Of a stretch of DNA of 64,000 nucleotides, positions 50,785 through 60,720 are shown piece after piece. Both the position numbers and the translations under genes were made by a program. The number at the start of each line of letters is the position of its first letter. The stretch's first letter is position 1. Origin of the DNA: Apricaphanius iberus (taxonomy: Eukaryota; Chordata; Actinopteri; Cyprinodontiformes; Aphaniidae); the NCBI GenBank assembly GCA_028564705.1, contig JAPXFQ010001504.1:1-64000 (forward strand). The letters are read 5' to 3'. The notes beneath the pieces were generated by a model. That model did not search any database and was not told where the DNA came from. It was given only the letters and a program-made list of their open reading frames with translations.

Positions 50785-51115
50785 ATTTCACCACTTTCAT
50801 GCCTCTGGTAAGGTAGATTTTAGACTTAGAATATTTTCACCACTTTCGTGCCTCTGGTAAGGTGGCTTTCGGACTTAGAATATTTTCACTAGTTTCGTGC
50901 CTCTGGTAAGGTGGCTTTCGGACTTAGAATATTTTCACCACTTTCGTGCCTCTGGTAAGGTGGCATGTGGACTTAGAATATTTTCACCAGTTCCGTGCCT
51001 CTGGTAAGGTAGATTTCGGACTTAGAATATTTTCAACAGTTTTGTGCCTCCGGTAAGGTAGATTTCAGACCGAGAATTTTTTCACCACTTTCGTGCCTCT
51101 GATAAGGCAGGGTTT
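50785..51115 (+). repeat. Exact 49 bp minisatellite, ~6.7 units
   Basis: The word CGTGCCTCTGGTAAGG (or a one-base variant) occurs at 50798, 50847, 50896, 50945, 50994, 51043 and 51092, i.e. with an invariant 49 bp period. Each unit also contains GGACTTAGAATATTTTCACC. The first base of the core varies between C and T. Confidence 0.95.
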
Positions 51116-51125
51116 TTTTCTAAGT

Positions 51126-51217
51126 GTTGAAACACTTAGAAAATGTACACATTTTTTATTTTAATTAATTTTTTCACTCACTCATACACCACGGCCAATG
51201 GGCTACTCATGCCACGG
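51126..51217 (+). repeat. ~95 bp direct repeat flanking the minisatellite (right)
   Basis: Second copy of the block at 50588-50683. Confidence 0.85.
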
Positions 51218-51439
51218 GCATAAAATCTCCATGTCTAACTTTAAACTTCCCCCACGCCCGGCTGGAGGGGTCCCCGGACTGGGCGACAGGTTTGCTGGGG
51301 TCCCGGACACCCCCTAGCCTTTGAAACAGCAGCACCGTACAGAGAGCTCCCTTACCTGTCACCGACATGAAGCTGCAGAAACGGACAAAGGCAGAGCATC
51401 GCTGCGGTGCCTTTGTTTGCGGCTGATGAGGCACACCTG

Positions 51440-51930
51440 CTGCCAGTTTCAGGAGGAGTGGTTTCCCATTAAAAACTGGTCCCCATGCAATTTGTGGAAT
51501 ATTTAGGTCTGAAGTTAAATTCCCTCTCATATCGTGTCACACAATCAGAGAGGAGAATTTGTTCATTCAACCAGTGCACAGCGCGTTTTCGGCTGGGGAA
51601 AGTGGTTTCATTCAGGATGTGTAATCGCCTCCTTGGCCTCATGGCCTCAGTGATTTCAGTGGTGCAACTCAGGCTTCTTGATGAGGGCTTTTCAGAGGTG
51701 GGTTGTCTCACTGACACTCTGCTCGTGTTGCCATCTTTACTGCAAAGGGAAAATTTTGGCACTGTGCACGGCGGCTCTTCGGCCGTAGAGAGACCCAGCG
51801 CTGTAAACTTTCAGGGTTACTATGACGACAGACGCCTCGCTAACGACCTGGGGCGCTACCATGATGGGCAGAACTGTGAACAGTACGTGATCTCAGGAGA
51901 GGACACGGCTTCACATAAATGTTCTTGAAC
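51440..51930 (+). pseudogene. DIRS-type RT C-terminus and RNase H start
   Basis: From 51440, PMQFVEYLGLKLNSLSYRVT then QSERRICSFNQCTARFRLGK and FRMCNRLLGLMASVISVVQL match the region after the DIRS catalytic motif (FLGLxLNSxxxRA...RLLGLMAS) and into RNase H. The frame is open from 51485 to 51928 and continues the RT seen at 47215-47450. It is separated from it by about 4 kb of unrelated sequence. Confidence 0.82.
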
Positions 51931-52905
51931 TTTGGGCAATCTTCCTAGCTTTGAAACATTTTCTGCCCTATCTAGAGGGCCGACGTGTTAGTGAAGATGG
52001 ACAACCGTGGTGGTTTATATAAATCATCCTGGGGGGACCCGGGATGTGCTGCTACATGCGTTCCCACCACTCTCACCACATATCCTCCACTCTAACCAGA
52101 GTGAGGAACCAGGGACTGTCCCTAGTCCTGGTGGCCCCATGGTGGCCTTCCAAGCACTAGGTGGCAGAGATAGTAGAAATTTTAGTGGCTGAACCATGGC
52201 CTCTACCAGTCCGAAAGGACCTTCTGTCCCAGGCGCGGGGAGAAATTTACCATCCCCACCCAGACCGCATCGCTCTTTGGGCCTGGCCTGTGAAGGGTGG
52301 AATTTAAATGCGACTTGTCTCCCTCCGGAGGTCATCAACAATATACAGAATGCAAGGGGCTTTATTGACTCGCTCTCTTTCCATCCACTACCATTCTATT
52401 CATTGGAATAGCAGAAGGTTAATTGCTTATGTCCAATGAGAACTTTGAGGGCTTATGTGGATAGGACAGCTGGTTTTAGAAGGACTGACCATCGGTCTGT
52501 GTCTTGGGCCATGACCCATAGAGGCAAACCTGTCTTCCGCCAAATGTAAGCCCACTGGATTTTGGAGGCCATAGCTCTGGCATATAAGTGTGCAGGCTCT
52601 GAAACTCCTAAAGGTGTGAGGGCCCATTCTACCAGGAGCATGGCCATCTCCTGAGCTTTGTTCCGAGGGGTGTCAGTTCAGGACATCTGTGTGGCAGCCA
52701 GCTGGGCGACTCCACACACATTTGTGAGGTTTTAAAGGCTGGATATGGCCCGTTCATCACTTGCACACGCAGTGCTTGAAATGGGGACATCAGGATCCAC
52801 CTGGTCCCAGTTTAAGTTGGCTGCCATGCATGGCTTCGGGGCCAGCATGCGATTTGGGAGTGGGCCATGTCACCCAGAGTGAAACAACGAACGAGCTAGA
52901 AAAAG
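51930..52905 (+). pseudogene. DIRS RNase H end and tyrosine recombinase remnants
   Basis: In changing frames: INVLELWAIFLALKHFLPYL then VLVKMDNRGG (RNase H) and, near 52685, DICVAASWATPHTFVRF followed by RLDMARSSLAHAVLEMG, the C-terminal block of a DIRS tyrosine recombinase (ICxAASWxxPHTFxRFYRLD). In this copy the catalytic Tyr position reads a stop. Many stops; degenerate. Confidence 0.72.
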
Positions 52906-53158
52906 AACGTTGGGTAACTTAACGTAATGCCTGGTTCTTTGATAACAGAGTGATGTGTTTCACCAACACATCACTTCACGCATGGGCACAGACAGAAACC
53001 TGCCTTGAATGAGTCAGGAGGGGTAGGTTGGCCGTGAGATAGGATGGTGGGTGGAGCCAGGGACATGGCTCAACCAATCTGTCTCAGACAGACATGATGT
53101 CATTGGACCTTCAATAGTAGGTCAAAGAACCAGGGATTAAGTTAAGTAACCCAATGTT
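52906..53158. repeat. DIRS 3' terminal region with 37 bp inverted repeat
   Basis: AACGTTGGGTAACTTAACGT... (52906-52942) and 53122-53158 are inverted copies matching at 33 of 37 positions, enclosing GAGTGATGTGTTTCACCAAC and other sequence. Position after the recombinase fits the terminal/internal complementary repeats used by DIRS elements for circular intermediates. Confidence 0.75.
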
Positions 53159-53214
53159 TTGCTACCATACATTCTCTCATCTCCTTGTAGAACTACCATT
53201 GTGGTCCATTGTTA

Positions 53215-53890
53215 GGGTTGAGGAGTACTGAGGAATATTTGAGGAATACTTTTTAAATGTATTTAGTAACAGAATACTAAATACCTGTGTAAGAGCTATT
53301 TATTCTTTGTTTGTATTATTTTGAATTTTGTTCAAATTTGTTTTTGGGTTACTTTATATTTTGTTGTTCTTTATGAGATGTATTTGTATATTAGTATTTG
53401 TTATATGTTTTTGTTTCTATTTTGTTATTTGCATTTGTAAATCAGGCAGGAAGAACCGTAGGGCCATTTTTTTTTCTATAAGTAGAAGGCATTGGTATAG
53501 GACCAGCATGCACTGGGGTGGGTCTATGGTTTTCTTACCAGAGCAGGAGGAGCAGCAGGAACAAAGGAACTGGATATGTATTGATTGCTTGCCAACCTGG
53601 ATAAATAAACCATTACAACAACATTTTAAAGTTTGGACATTGGACTTCTTTTGCCTGCATACGGAACTTAACCACTGTGCAGCAGTGGCTTATTGAATCT
53701 GGAAAGAATGGACCTAATTGAGAAACAAAGGACTCGCCTACAACCTGCTTTAAAATGTATTCAGTTACTTTGCTGAATCCTTGTACTGTATTCTAAATAC
53801 TTGTAATACTTCCCCTTAAAAACAGCATTTAAGTGTATTAAATGTATTTTTAATGTATTAAAAACAGAGGGCGTATTAATACTAAACAAT
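53215..53890. repeat. Possible hAT-like non-autonomous element
   Basis: AATACTTTTTAAATGTATTT then AGTAACAGAATACTAAATAC (left) and AATGTATTCAGTTACTTTGC plus GTATTCTAAATACTTGTAAT (right) are loosely inverted. Such ATACTTTT/AAGTATT-rich ends occur on fish hAT-like repeats. The internal frame 53328-53696 begins with low-complexity hydrophobic sequence and is not a credible gene. Confidence 0.35.
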
Positions 53891-54149
53891 AGGTACTGAC
53901 TGGGAAAAAAATAAAGAATTTAATTATTTATGACAGCATACTGCTACCTCTCAGCGACCAAAACCAAACAAACAAACTGTTTTTTAGCAGTCATATCTCT
54001 TTACATTATTATATTTTATATTTAGTCATTTGAAATGAAGTTTAGGTGTTTATCAGCCTCAGCCAATTAGGTTATTTGCGAATTTTTGTTATAATTATGC
54101 AAAGTATTGTACATCGACATTCATTGCTCTCCAAATGGAAACCATTGTT

Positions 54150-54275
54150 GGGAGCAATGCATTACAAAAGTAATGAGTTACAGGAAGACATAACTTTTTT
54201 CAGTAACTGAGTAATGTAATGCATTACTTACTAAATATACAGTAATATATTACTAGTTACAATTTCAAGTTACAA
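54150..54275. repeat. GTAATGCATTAC-type interspersed repeat end
   Basis: ATGCATTACAAAAGTAATGA and GTAATGTAATGCATTACTTA form a partly palindromic, TAAT-rich block like those at ends of common teleost hAT-like MITEs. Confidence 0.45.
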
Positions 54276-54630
54276 ATGCATTTTCAATTGTCTTTCTGGC
54301 TAACTAATACAACAGACCAAATCAATTTGGATACAGTAGAACAAGATCAACCATTAACTTCCTGTTGCACAAAACTAAAACACCAGAGAAACAGGACGGC
54401 TGAGGAAATGATCGACTGTACATTTAAACAGTGGCATTATTCACACTGTTTTCCTAACCATCTGTTGTAAGACTTCAGACATCAGAGTCTCATTTTTGTC
54501 AACCATCTTTGTGATGAGCACTTTCAGCACCTTCTTTTGATTAGATTTAACAAACATTACCATGAAAGAGAAGGCATGCAAGGGAACTTGAGACTTAATT
54601 TTAATAAAACAGTGTTAAAAATACCTGCGA
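54276..54630. other. Non-coding stretch, nothing recognised
   Basis: No supported feature. Confidence 0.4.
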
Positions 54631-54631
54631 T

Positions 54632-54690
54632 TGACTGGCGACCTGTCCAGGGTGTACCCTGCCTCTTGCCAATTGACAGCCGGATGCATT
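54632..54690 (+). repeat. LINE tail repeat, partial copy
   Basis: GACTGGCGACCTGTCCAGGG-TGTACCCTGCCTCTTGCC matches 32504-32545. Abuts the truncated 5' end of the gypsy element. Confidence 0.75.
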
Positions 54691-54719
54691 ATTTCTAGGT
54701 TGCTATTGACATTGTTGAT

Positions 54720-55097
54720 TTGCGGCGGTGTAGTGGAATAGAAGGGCATACCAAACCAATGTGTCCTAAAAAAGTCAAGTTGACTCAGATGTGTGTTGCT
54801 CCACGTAATGAACCTCTACAGGGGCTCCCCATGAGAGTGAGGACAACATTAGTAGAGGTAAATAGTGAGCTAATTAATGCCCTCATACATACAGGCAGTG
54901 ACCAGACTATTGTGCATCAACGATTCATTCCGTCTTACATGATCAGGACAAAAGAGACTATTCCAGTTTGTTGTGTACATGGAGATAAAAGGTCTTATCT
55001 AAAAGCAGAGGTTTACATCAAAGTGCAAGATCAAACATTCCTTCTCAATGTTGCCGTTTCCTGCGGTGTTGGGTTTGGACCTCTCTGTACTGTTTGA
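54720..55097 (+). pseudogene. Gypsy gag zinc knuckle and protease
   Basis: Opens with RRCSGIEGHTKPMCP, a CCHC-type knuckle whose first Cys is missing here, then LVEVNSELINALIHTGSDQT, the retropepsin active-site region in which the catalytic Asp (usual DTGS) is His. Further strands VYIKVQDQTFLLNVAV follow. The protease is therefore inactive. The upstream gag is absent. Confidence 0.78.
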
Positions 55098-55223
55098 TTT
55101 ACTGGACACTCACTACAACTGTAATGTTGCAGTGACGGGGGCCAGAGCAAAGCAGACTGAGCCCACTACAACACACAGTGCTCTACCCTTCTTTGATGCG
55201 GACTTGGAAGTCTCACATGTCCC

Positions 55224-55613
55224 GTGAGCAATGGAGGGAGAGATTCCAGCACACTGCAGTTGCACCCTCTTTTGACTCTGAGCCAGAATAGCTCAGAGGT
55301 TCCAGATAACATCAATGAAATGCAATCCAATGACTTAACACTAGCACATCTCTTTCAGAGAGCTAAGGAAAGGAATACTACAGCTAAAACGGACTGGGGA
55401 GGAGAGGACTTTGTCCTGAAGGATGGGCATCTTTATCACCAGCATGGGTCAGAAATGCAGCTTATGGTTCCAAAAGCAGTCAGAAAAATGGTGCGGACTT
55501 TGCGACATTCCATTCCCTGGGCTGGCCACTTGGGGAAGCATGTAACCACTGCTCTCATTAAAAAAACACTTTTTCTGACGCGGTTTATGGAAGGATGTTT
55601 TAGCTTTCTGTAA
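55224..55613 (+). pseudogene. Gypsy integrase N-terminal H2C2 domain
   Basis: AHLFQRAKERN ... YHQHGSEMQLMVPKAVRKMV and RHSIPWAGHLGKHVTTALIK contain the two His of the H2C2 zinc module. The Cys pair (CNT-x-PQCQ, one Cys codon being TGA) follows in the next frame at about 55612-55635, so a frameshift near 55600 splits the module. Confidence 0.82.
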
Positions 55614-56050
55614 CACCTGACCTCAGTGTCAGCTAACCTCCACTAAAGCCCCCTCCAGAGTTCCTCTACAGCCCTTACCCGTGATTGGCATTCCATTTGA
55701 GAGACGAGGAATGGACATTGTTGGAACAGTGGAGAGAAGCAAAGCAGGCAATCAATACATGCTAGTTTTAACTGACTATGCTACAAAGTACCCTGAAGTA
55801 TTTTCCTAAGAGTCAGTAAAAGCTATAGCAGTTGCATTCTGTCTGATTCAGTTTTTCTCCAGGGTTGGATTTCCTCATGAGATTTTAACTGGCCGTGGCA
55901 CCAATTTATTGTCCATCCTGTTGAGGCAAGAATACCAGCTATTAGGTATCAGGAGTTTAAAAATCACTGCTTATCATCCTCAAACAGACGGCCTCATTGA
56001 GCGGTTTAACCTAACTCTGAAGCAAATGTTGAAATAATTTGGAACAGATA
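55614..56050 (+). pseudogene. Gypsy integrase catalytic core
   Basis: Reads LPVIGIPFERRGMDIVGTVE (first catalytic Asp), MLVLTDYATKYPEVF, a stop at about 55807, then FFSRVGFPHEILTGRGTNLL, where the second catalytic Asp (LTDRGT) has become Gly, and ITAYHPQTDGLIERFNLTLK with the catalytic Glu. It lies upstream of RT, the diagnostic order of this element. Confidence 0.85.
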
Positions 56051-56124
56051 GGGACAAATGGCCAAAGTACCACAAGCCTAGGGTGCCTATCCCTGCTGAA
56101 AGAAATCTAGCAGGGTGATCTGAA

Positions 56125-56420
56125 TCATTCAGATGCGAGAGCAGCTGGAGAGAATGAGGGAGCTAGCCCAGTTTTGTATGGCAAAGGCCCAAAAAACATC
56201 AGAAGGTGTAGTACAATCGGACAGCCCGTCAGCAGTCTTTTAGTCCTGGCCAAAAGGTGCTTGTTCTCCAACCTAGCAGTAATAGCAAGCTGCTTGCCAA
56301 ATGGCATGGCCGTTTGTGGTTCAGCAGCGAATTGGATCAACCACCTATCGTGTCTCCATTCCTGGTTGCCCCATGTAAACCTGCCGAAAAGAGTGGGAGG
56401 AGAGAACTGAAAAAAAGTGA
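56125..56420 (+). pseudogene. Gypsy integrase C-terminal region, degenerate
   Basis: In mixed frames the sequence between the DDE core and RT retains pieces resembling REQLERMRELAQFCMAKAQK and a segment with KGQKVLVLQPSS-like and LAKWHGRF blocks, as in gypsy integrase tails. No chromodomain is seen. Confidence 0.5.
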
Positions 56421-56423
56421 CAA

Positions 56424-56807
56424 GTGATGCTTATCAGAAAGATTCCAGAAGATGATGAGGTAGAAGAGCAGTACTTTCCTTCAACCCATCCTAGGGGAAA
56501 AGATCTTGACCACTTTTCCAAAGAACAGCAACTTCAGGTGAGAGCCCTGTGTAACTCTGCAGTGTTCCAAGAAAATCCTGGGCGGACTGACATTATTCAC
56601 CACGAGATTGTGTTAAAAGAAGGAGTGGCTGTGAGACGACGGAGTTACAGGTTACCTGAACACCTTTTGAACAGTCTGAAGGAGGAGGTTGATTTGATGC
56701 TACCTCAAGGTGTGATTGAGCCATCCAAAAATGAGTGGTGTAACCCAGTAGTGTTGGTGCCAACGAAAGATGGCAGCCTAAGATTTTGTATAAATTTCAG
56801 GTTCTGA
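56424..56807 (+). pseudogene. Gypsy RT, N-terminal part
   Basis: DHFSKEQQLQVRALCNSAVF, GRTDIIHHEIVLKEGVAVRR, YRLPEHLLNSLKEEVDLMLP, GVIEPSKNEWCNPVVLVPTK and DGSLRFCINFR are the first RT blocks of Ty3/gypsy (fingers). The frame ends at 56807 by a point change or frameshift. Confidence 0.87.
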
Positions 56808-57260
56808 AACTCTGTTTCCAAGTTTGACTCCTCCCGACACCCTGAATTTGTGACCTCATAGAATGACTGGGAGCAGCCAGGTACCTCACCACCTTAGATA
56901 TATGCAAATGCTACTGGCAGGTTCCCCTCACTCAACACTCCAGAGAGTTGACAGCCTTCTTGACTCCATGGGGTTTATTCCAGTTCACTGTTCTACCCTT
57001 TGGTCTACATGGAGCCCCAGCGACCTTCCAGCGTCTCCTGAATGTGTGGCACTTCAGATTTTTGAGCAGTTTACCTGGATGACATTGTCATTTTCAGCTA
57101 TACTTGGGAGGAGCACTTGAGACATCTGCAACAGGTGCTGGATTGTCTACAGGAGGCTGGGCTGACTGTCAATTCCTCCAAATGCATATTTGCCAAAGCA
57201 GAAACTGAATGGGGTGATAAAACCACAAACTGACAAAGTTTGTGCTATTGAGTCATGACC
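56808..57260 (+). pseudogene. Gypsy RT palm with intact YLDD
   Basis: Through several frames: DLCKCYWQVPLTQHSRE-like region (56890-56950), then FEQF-AVYLDDIVIFSYTWEE with catalytic YLDD at 57072-57083, and HLRHLQQVLDCLQEAGLTVN then SSKCIFAKAETEWG. The active-site residues survive although the frame is broken. Confidence 0.8.
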
Positions 57261-57911
57261 ACTGCCAGTGACCAAGACACATCTTAGATCTTTCTTGGGC
57301 ATGGCAGGATTTTACCACCGCTTTATTCCTCATTTTTCTGCTAGGGAAGCAGTGCTCACTGACCTGACTGGAGCCCGGTGTCCTAATAATATCTAGTGGA
57401 CTGCAGAAGCTGAATAAGCCTTTCAGGACATCAAACTTAAGTAAGAACCCTGTTTTGGACAGTTCAGACTTCAAAAAACCTTTTATTGTACAAACTGATG
57501 CTTCAGAAAGAGGCTTGTGAGCAGTCATTTTAGAGGAATCTCCAGAGGAGCAACATCAGGTGGCCTTCATTAGTTGTAAACTTTTCCTGAGGGAATTAGT
57601 TACTTGACGGTCGAGAAAGAGGCTCTAGGAATCAAATGGGCTCTGGACTGCTTTAAGTATTACCTCCTGGGTTGTTAATTCACACATGAAACTGAACTTA
57701 GGCCCTCCAGTGGATGACCAGGATGAAGGACACTAATGGAAGAATAACCAGGTGGTACCTGGCAATCCAACCTCTCTGCTTCACCATCCACCACATTCCA
57801 GGGAAGGACAACATCATGGCAGATTTCCTCTCTCGCTGTCCCAGCGAGAGTTTTGAAGGCAGGGAGTGTGTGATGGCAGGATCCCCTGCCACAAAGGGAA
57901 AAGATGAGTGA
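57261..57911 (+). pseudogene. Gypsy RT connection and RNase H
   Basis: RSFLGMAGFYHRFIPHFSAR leads into RNase H with FIVQTDASERGL, LTVEKEALGIKWALDCFKYY and, in the last open frame, RITRWYLAIQPLCFTIHHIP then GKDNIMADFLSRCPS. The final ADFLSR block and stop near 57911 mark the 3' end of pol. Confidence 0.82.
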
Positions 57912-58097
57912 ATCACCTTTTCAAAACATTTCTTTACATATTTAATTTTGGTTACAGAGATTTCTATTAAACAATTTGATTTAGTTTAAATTTATTAAGT
58001 TAAGCAAGATTGATTAGATGTAATGCACACACATTTACTTAATCTTGTTTTAAACATATTTTCTTTTGTGTAATATTAATCTTAAATTTCAATTCCC

Positions 58098-58560
58098 CTA
58101 GGGACTAGGAGGTGATGTGGCAGAGGGAGGAGCAGGAACTAGAAACAAACTTCCTGCAAGGCTTCTACTACTCATTGGAAAGATGGGGGAGCCAGAAATC
58201 TTATCTTGTTTGTTTTTGTTTCACATTTATTTAATTCGTTTTGTTAAATAGTTGTATGTTTAATTTTCAGTGAATGTAACCTTAATGTCAGTCATTTCTG
58301 TTTTTGTTTTAGTCTGTCATGTTTTATTGTTTAGTCACCTCCCTTTTGTGGTAATGGTCTGATCAGCCAGTATAAAAACCTCCCTCATGTTTGTTGTTGT
58401 GGGTCAGTTAGTGTTTTGTGTGTTAAGGCTATGTTGCTATGAAGCTTTTGTACTTAATTTGATCTCTTTTATGGGACCCATTTTTTGATAATTGGTAAGC
58501 TGGGTGAATAAACCACACATTTTTCTAATTCATTTTTCCTCTTTCTCATTTAAAACTGTT
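58098..58560 (+). repeat. Polypurine tract and 3' LTR of the gypsy element
   Basis: AGGGACTAGGAGGTGA precedes TGTGGCAGAGGGAGGAGCAG (58116). The LTR contains AGTATAAAAACC (58370, TATA-type) and GAATAAACC (58508, polyadenylation-type). The 3' boundary is set roughly because the 5' LTR is outside the retained part. Confidence 0.55.
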
Positions 58561-58802
58561 TGGACCCTGAAAATTTCATAAACAAAAACTTTAAATACTC
58601 AGGATTTACAGATGTATATAAATGCCATGAATACAATATTAAACCAAAACACAGGAAAGAAGCAACTAATGCAACCATAAGTGGTCACAAGTCAGTCATT
58701 TCTTGTGCCGCTCCCAAGTCCGGAAAAATGGAGAGTGATGCGTCAGGAAGTGTATCCGACGTAAAACCTAAGCCAAATCAAATATGCAAATTACGAATAT
58801 GA
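58560..58802 (+). CDS. Hypothetical 80-residue ORF
   Basis: Lysine-rich frame (NFINKNFKYSGFTDVYKCHE ... KPKHRKEATNA) without a recognised domain, between an LTR and a LINE. Probably not a gene. Confidence 0.15.
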   Translation: MDPENFINKNFKYSGFTDVYKCHEYNIKPKHRKEATNATISGHKSVISCAAPKSGKMESDASGSVSDVKPKPNQICKLRI

Positions 58803-58849
58803 ACTCCATAACGGATCGGTTGCCACCTGTGCTGTTGACCCACAGTGTA

Positions 58850-60000
58850 CCGGTGAAAAATTGGACTAAGTCCTCCTCTCCTCCTACTGGTCGAAGGAGG
58901 AGAGGAGGAAGGCGTGTTGGTATGCGGAGAGAGAAGAGGAAATTCAAGAATGTTGAATTAAGAGTAGGGATTTTGAATGTTGGGACTATGACAGGTAAAG
59001 AAGGTGGATATTCTATGCGTTCAGGAGACCGGTTGGAAAGGCTGCAATGCTAGAAGCTTAGATGAGGAGTTTAAGTTGTTCTAACATGGGGTAGGTGGAA
59101 TTAGAAATTGAGTAGGAGTTATCTAGGAGGAGGAATTTGCTTGGAATGTTGCGGAAGTGAAAAGGGTGTCAGGTCGATGAGTCTGAAGCTTGAAATGTAA
59201 GGAATAATGAAAAATGCAAAGTAGTGGTTGGTGAGAGTGTGGCTAGACCGCATAGGATGGTGCTGTTTAGGATGAAACTGACAGTGAGGAAGGTAAAGAG
59301 CAGAGGACCAAAGTAATGGAAACCGAAAAAAGAAGAGTGCTGTGAGGTTTTCATGGAGGATTTGAGACAGGCTCTTGATGGCAAGGAGGTGCTCCCTGAT
59401 GACTGGACCGCTACAGCTAATGTGATTAGGGAGACAGGTAGGAGGGTACTTGATCTATCATCTGGATGAAGAAAAGTAGATAAGGAGACTTTGTGATGGA
59501 ACAATGAAGTCCAGGAACATATACAGAGAAATAAGTTAGGTAAGACGTGTGACAATGAGAGGACAGAGAAATGCAGCGCATGGTGAAAATAGAGTTTGCA
59601 AAGGCCAAAAAAAGGGCATATGATGAGAGAGACATACCTGCTGGGAATGGAAGTGTCTAGTAGAGGTGGCAGTAGACTGAGAGTAGACTCAGACTGAGAC
59701 TGAGAATATGCCTGAGGAATGGAGGAAAAATATTGTAGTGCCAATCTTTAAGAACAAGGGAGATGTACAGAACTGTGTTAGCTACACAGGAATAAAGTTA
59801 ATGAGTCATTCAATGAAGCTTTTGGAAATAGTGGTGGATGCTAGGCTTTGGTCAGAAGTGAGCATTTGTGAACAACAGTACGGTTTCATGCCAAGAAAGA
59901 GAACTACAGATGCAGTTTTTCCTATAAGGGAGTGGAAGTGAGAAAGGCAGAAAGTATAGGACTTTAAGTATTTAGGTTCAATAATACAAAGCAATGGAAA
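58850..60000 (+). pseudogene. RTE/BovB-like LINE with two internal deletions
   Basis: The start LRVGILNVGTMTGKEGG and VQETxWKG-type reading in the next frame (58935-59060) are the first endonuclease blocks of a BovB/RTE-like LINE. After 59215 it jumps to VVGESVARPHRMV, KKEECCEVFMEDLRQALDGK and LPDDWTATANVIRETGRRVL. After 59700 it jumps again to MPEEWRKNIVVPIFKNKGDV, CVSYTGIKLMSHSMKLLEIV and ISEQQYGFMPRK-like ICEQQYGFMPRKRTTDAVF. The RT catalytic block is missing; FKYLGSIIQSNGK ends it near 60000. Confidence 0.85.
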
Positions 60001-60009
60001 GGGTGGAAA

Positions 60010-60240
60010 AAATGTCCTCAATCTTCAGCCACTCACCTCACGTCCTTATAACCCGTCACCTCCCTTCAGTCAGCGCCGGATCATTACAGGAGTTCAATCC
60101 AGATGTCCACCGTGTGTGTGCCTGCCGTCCTACACCTTCGTCCCTGCCATCCAGACCACCATCACTCTGCACCTTCAATAAACAGCTCTGCACCTTGCTT
60201 CTGCGTTTGGGTCCATAGCTTCATACACACATCCTGACAA
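60010..60240 (+). repeat. LTR-like 3' fragment
   Basis: CTTCAATAAACAGCTCTGCA (polyadenylation-type AATAAA at 60176) followed by TTGGGTCCATAGCTTCATAC and ATCCTGACA resembles the R-U5 end of fish gypsy/BEL LTRs. No internal region follows. Confidence 0.45.
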
Positions 60241-60600
60241 TAACATTCTTATGAATTAGAAAAACAATGGTTGGTAGAAAACCAATGTTTGTGTAGCTTA
60301 TTGACTGTTAGAATGGTTTAACTGTTTAGAAAAATATGTCATACTGTAACTGTGTGCAAATGGTAATAATGAGCAAATCTATGCTTAAAGTGCAGTGCTA
60401 AATAGAGTGCTAGTTAAGTTAAAGTGCTTTTGATAAAGTGCAAAAGTGCTCTTAAATGGCTTGACAGAGATCACAATCTCCCATGGAGCTTTGAGCATGG
60501 AGTGCAGGGAAGGTGTTAAGACTTGTGGGCTATAATGTTTTGATAGATGGAGAGGTACATTTTCATGGATACACTGCTAAGTTAGAATGAAGATTATGTG
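60241..60600. other. Non-coding stretch
   Basis: No supported feature. Confidence 0.4.
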
Positions 60601-60606
60601 CATAGC

Positions 60607-60720
60607 TTTGATGGACTGGCAGCCTGTCCAAGGTGTATCCTCCCTCGATGATTGCTGGAGATAAGCCCCAGCCCTCCCACAACGTTACAAGGATATGCAG
60701 AATAGATAATGGATTGAAAG
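60607..60720 (+). repeat. LINE tail repeat, diverged copy
   Basis: GATGGACTGGCAGCCTGTCC-AAGGTGTATCCTCCCTC ... TAATGGATTGAAAGATG is a diverged version of the repeat at 32496-32618, including the ATAATGGATTG-type end. Confidence 0.65.

Larger units (their letters stand above)
54720..58560 (+). mobile_element. Ty3/gypsy element with integrase before RT (Gmr1-like)
   Basis: Plus-strand order is zinc knuckle, protease, integrase (zinc module then DDE core), reverse transcriptase, RNase H, polypurine tract, LTR. Standard Ty3/gypsy elements have RT-RNase H before integrase; integrase first is the Ty1/copia order and, among gypsy-like elements, is known for the Gmr1 group of deuterostomes. The RT (YLDD, RNase H ADFLSR) and integrase (GPY-free, H2C2) are gypsy-like in sequence. 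Gag and the 5' LTR are missing and all genes are damaged. Confidence 0.82.

Noticed and set aside
51207..51530. 107-residue minus-strand ORF near the DIRS element
   Set aside because: Antisense to the DIRS RT start and to GC-rich non-coding sequence; no motif.
53328..53696. 122-residue ORF starting with a hydrophobic run
   Set aside because: The hydrophobic part is T/G-rich low-complexity DNA; no domain, probably inside a non-autonomous repeat.
59169..59744. 191-residue minus-strand ORF
   Set aside because: Antisense shadow of the degenerate RTE/BovB-like LINE; composition is that of a reverse complement of Lys/Glu-rich coding sequence.
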